Assembly: GCA_946490455.1 (NCBI GenBank)
Contig: CAMLXE010000138.1
Coordinates: 1 to 5,363 of the forward strand
Origin: an uncultured Desulfovibrio sp.
Lineage (GTDB): Bacteria > Desulfobacterota > Desulfovibrionia > Desulfovibrionales > Desulfovibrionaceae
Length of the DNA: 5,363 bases
Reading direction: 5' to 3'
Below the pieces are notes generated by a model, which did no database searches, had not been told where the DNA came from, and was given only the letters and a program-made list of their open reading frames with translations. Below are positions 4,771-5,363 of the stretch, piece by piece. A program made the translations under genes and the position numbers. The number at the start of each line of letters is the position of its first letter. Positions within the stretch are counted from its first letter, which is position 1.

Positions 4771-5363
4771 TGGCGACACTTGCAGGCGTTGATCTCAGAA
4801 AGTGGTACGGCCAGCGGGAAGTGGTGCGCGGTGTATCACCGCAGGTCAGTCAGGGCGAAATTGTCGGTCTGCTGGGACCCAACGGCGCAGGCAAGACCAC
4901 CTCGTTCTATATGCTGACCGGCATCATCAAGCCCTCCTCAGGCCGGGTTCTCCTGGAAGATCAGGATATTGGAACCTGGCCGCTGCATCAGCGGGCCCGT
5001 GTCGGCATTTCCTACCTTCCGCAGGAAAGTTCCGTCTTCCGCAGACTGACCGTGCGCCAGAACCTCCAGATCATTCTGGAACATACGGGACTCTCCCATA
5101 GCGAGCAGAAAAAGAAGGCCGACATGCTGCTTTCGGATTTCGGGCTGACCCGTCTGGAAAATTCGCATGCCATGCATCTTTCGGGAGGCGAAAGAAGGCG
5201 TCTGGAAATCGCGCGGGCCTTGATTCGCGAACCCAAGTTCGTTCTGCTGGACGAACCCTTTGCCGGTATCGATCCTCTGGCTGTCGGCGATATTCAGGGA
5301 CTGGTCCGCGCCCTGAAGGAACGCGGCATCGGCGTTCTGATTTCTGACCATAACGTACGGGAA
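4770..5363 (+). CDS. lptB: LPS export ABC transporter ATP-binding protein LptB (3' end outside window)
   Basis: Cytoplasmic ATPase that powers LPS extraction through LptF/LptG. 198 codons are present with no stop; the family is about 240 residues, so roughly 40 C-terminal residues lie beyond the edge. All ABC ATPase motifs seen are intact: Walker A GPNGAGKT (36-43, K42), Q-loop Q85 in YLPQE, signature LSGGE (137-141), Walker B FVLLDEP (157-163, catalytic E162), D-loop AGIDP (165-169) and switch His H194 in SDHN. The stretches GEIVGLLGPNGAGKT, FYMLTGI, PQESSVFRRLTV and DEPFAGIDP are typical of LptB (YhbG) rather than of amino-acid (LivF/LivG) transporters. P24 in GVSPQV is unusual for the strand before Walker A. 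It follows lptA with a one-base overlap. In related genomes I expect rpoN next, but this cannot be seen here. Confidence 0.97.
   Translation, partial: MATLAGVDLRKWYGQREVVRGVSPQVSQGEIVGLLGPNGAGKTTSFYMLTGIIKPSSGRVLLEDQDIGTWPLHQRARVGISYLPQESSVFRRLTVRQNLQIILEHTGLSHSEQKKKADMLLSDFGLTRLENSHAMHLSGGERRRLEIARALIREPKFVLLDEPFAGIDPLAVGDIQGLVRALKERGIGVLISDHNVRE

Noticed and set aside
4771..4784. TGGCGACACTTGCA, resembling a sigma-54 promoter
   Set aside because: The spacing between the GG and GC elements is two bases too short, the sequence is the start of the lptB coding region, and sigma-54 promoters do not tolerate this change.

Overview
The window reads as a stretch of chromosome from a Gram-negative bacterium, moderately GC-rich, with six co-directional genes on the + strand: pyrG - kdsA - kdsC - lptC - lptA - lptB (the last one cut off by the window edge). 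The gene order (CTP synthase, then Kdo synthesis, then lipopolysaccharide export) and the type of the proteins fit the Desulfovibrionales (Desulfovibrio/Bilophila-like, Desulfobacterota). That placement is my inference from gene order as I remember it and from protein character, not from a search. I see no mobile element, CRISPR array, tRNA or rRNA.

Layout. Positions 1-260 hold no convincing gene. They look like a leader or intergenic region with several inverted and direct repeats and one terminator-like dyad followed by five T's; a weak sigma-70-type promoter may lie at 77-105. pyrG (261-1913) has its own good ribosome binding site. A 51-bp gap with a perfect 8-bp hairpin leads to kdsA (1965-2783). 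kdsC starts inside the end of kdsA (11-bp overlap), and lptC starts on the kdsC stop (ATGA, 4-bp overlap). A 97-bp gap, the largest after pyrG, separates lptC from lptA. lptA and lptB overlap by one base (TGATG).

How the genes fit together. KdsA condenses arabinose-5-phosphate with phosphoenolpyruvate to Kdo-8-phosphate, and KdsC removes the phosphate to give Kdo. Kdo must then be activated with CTP to CMP-Kdo by KdsB, which is not in the window, so a CTP synthase at the head of the cluster makes metabolic sense. LptB (cytoplasmic ATPase), LptC (inner-membrane anchored, periplasmic) and LptA (periplasmic bridge) belong to the Lpt machine that carries finished LPS to the outer membrane. The window therefore runs from precursor supply to export of the same molecule.

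The most useful detailed observations are: KdsA carries all four metal ligands of the metal-dependent class with the exact residue spacing of the Aquifex enzyme; KdsC lacks the usual Arg after its motif II Ser-Gly; LptC has a 40-residue Ser/Ala/acidic tail; and the pyrG leader has mutually exclusive stems next to a T-run that could work as an attenuator. Nothing here is clearly a new biological system. The leader is the part least explained by known features.
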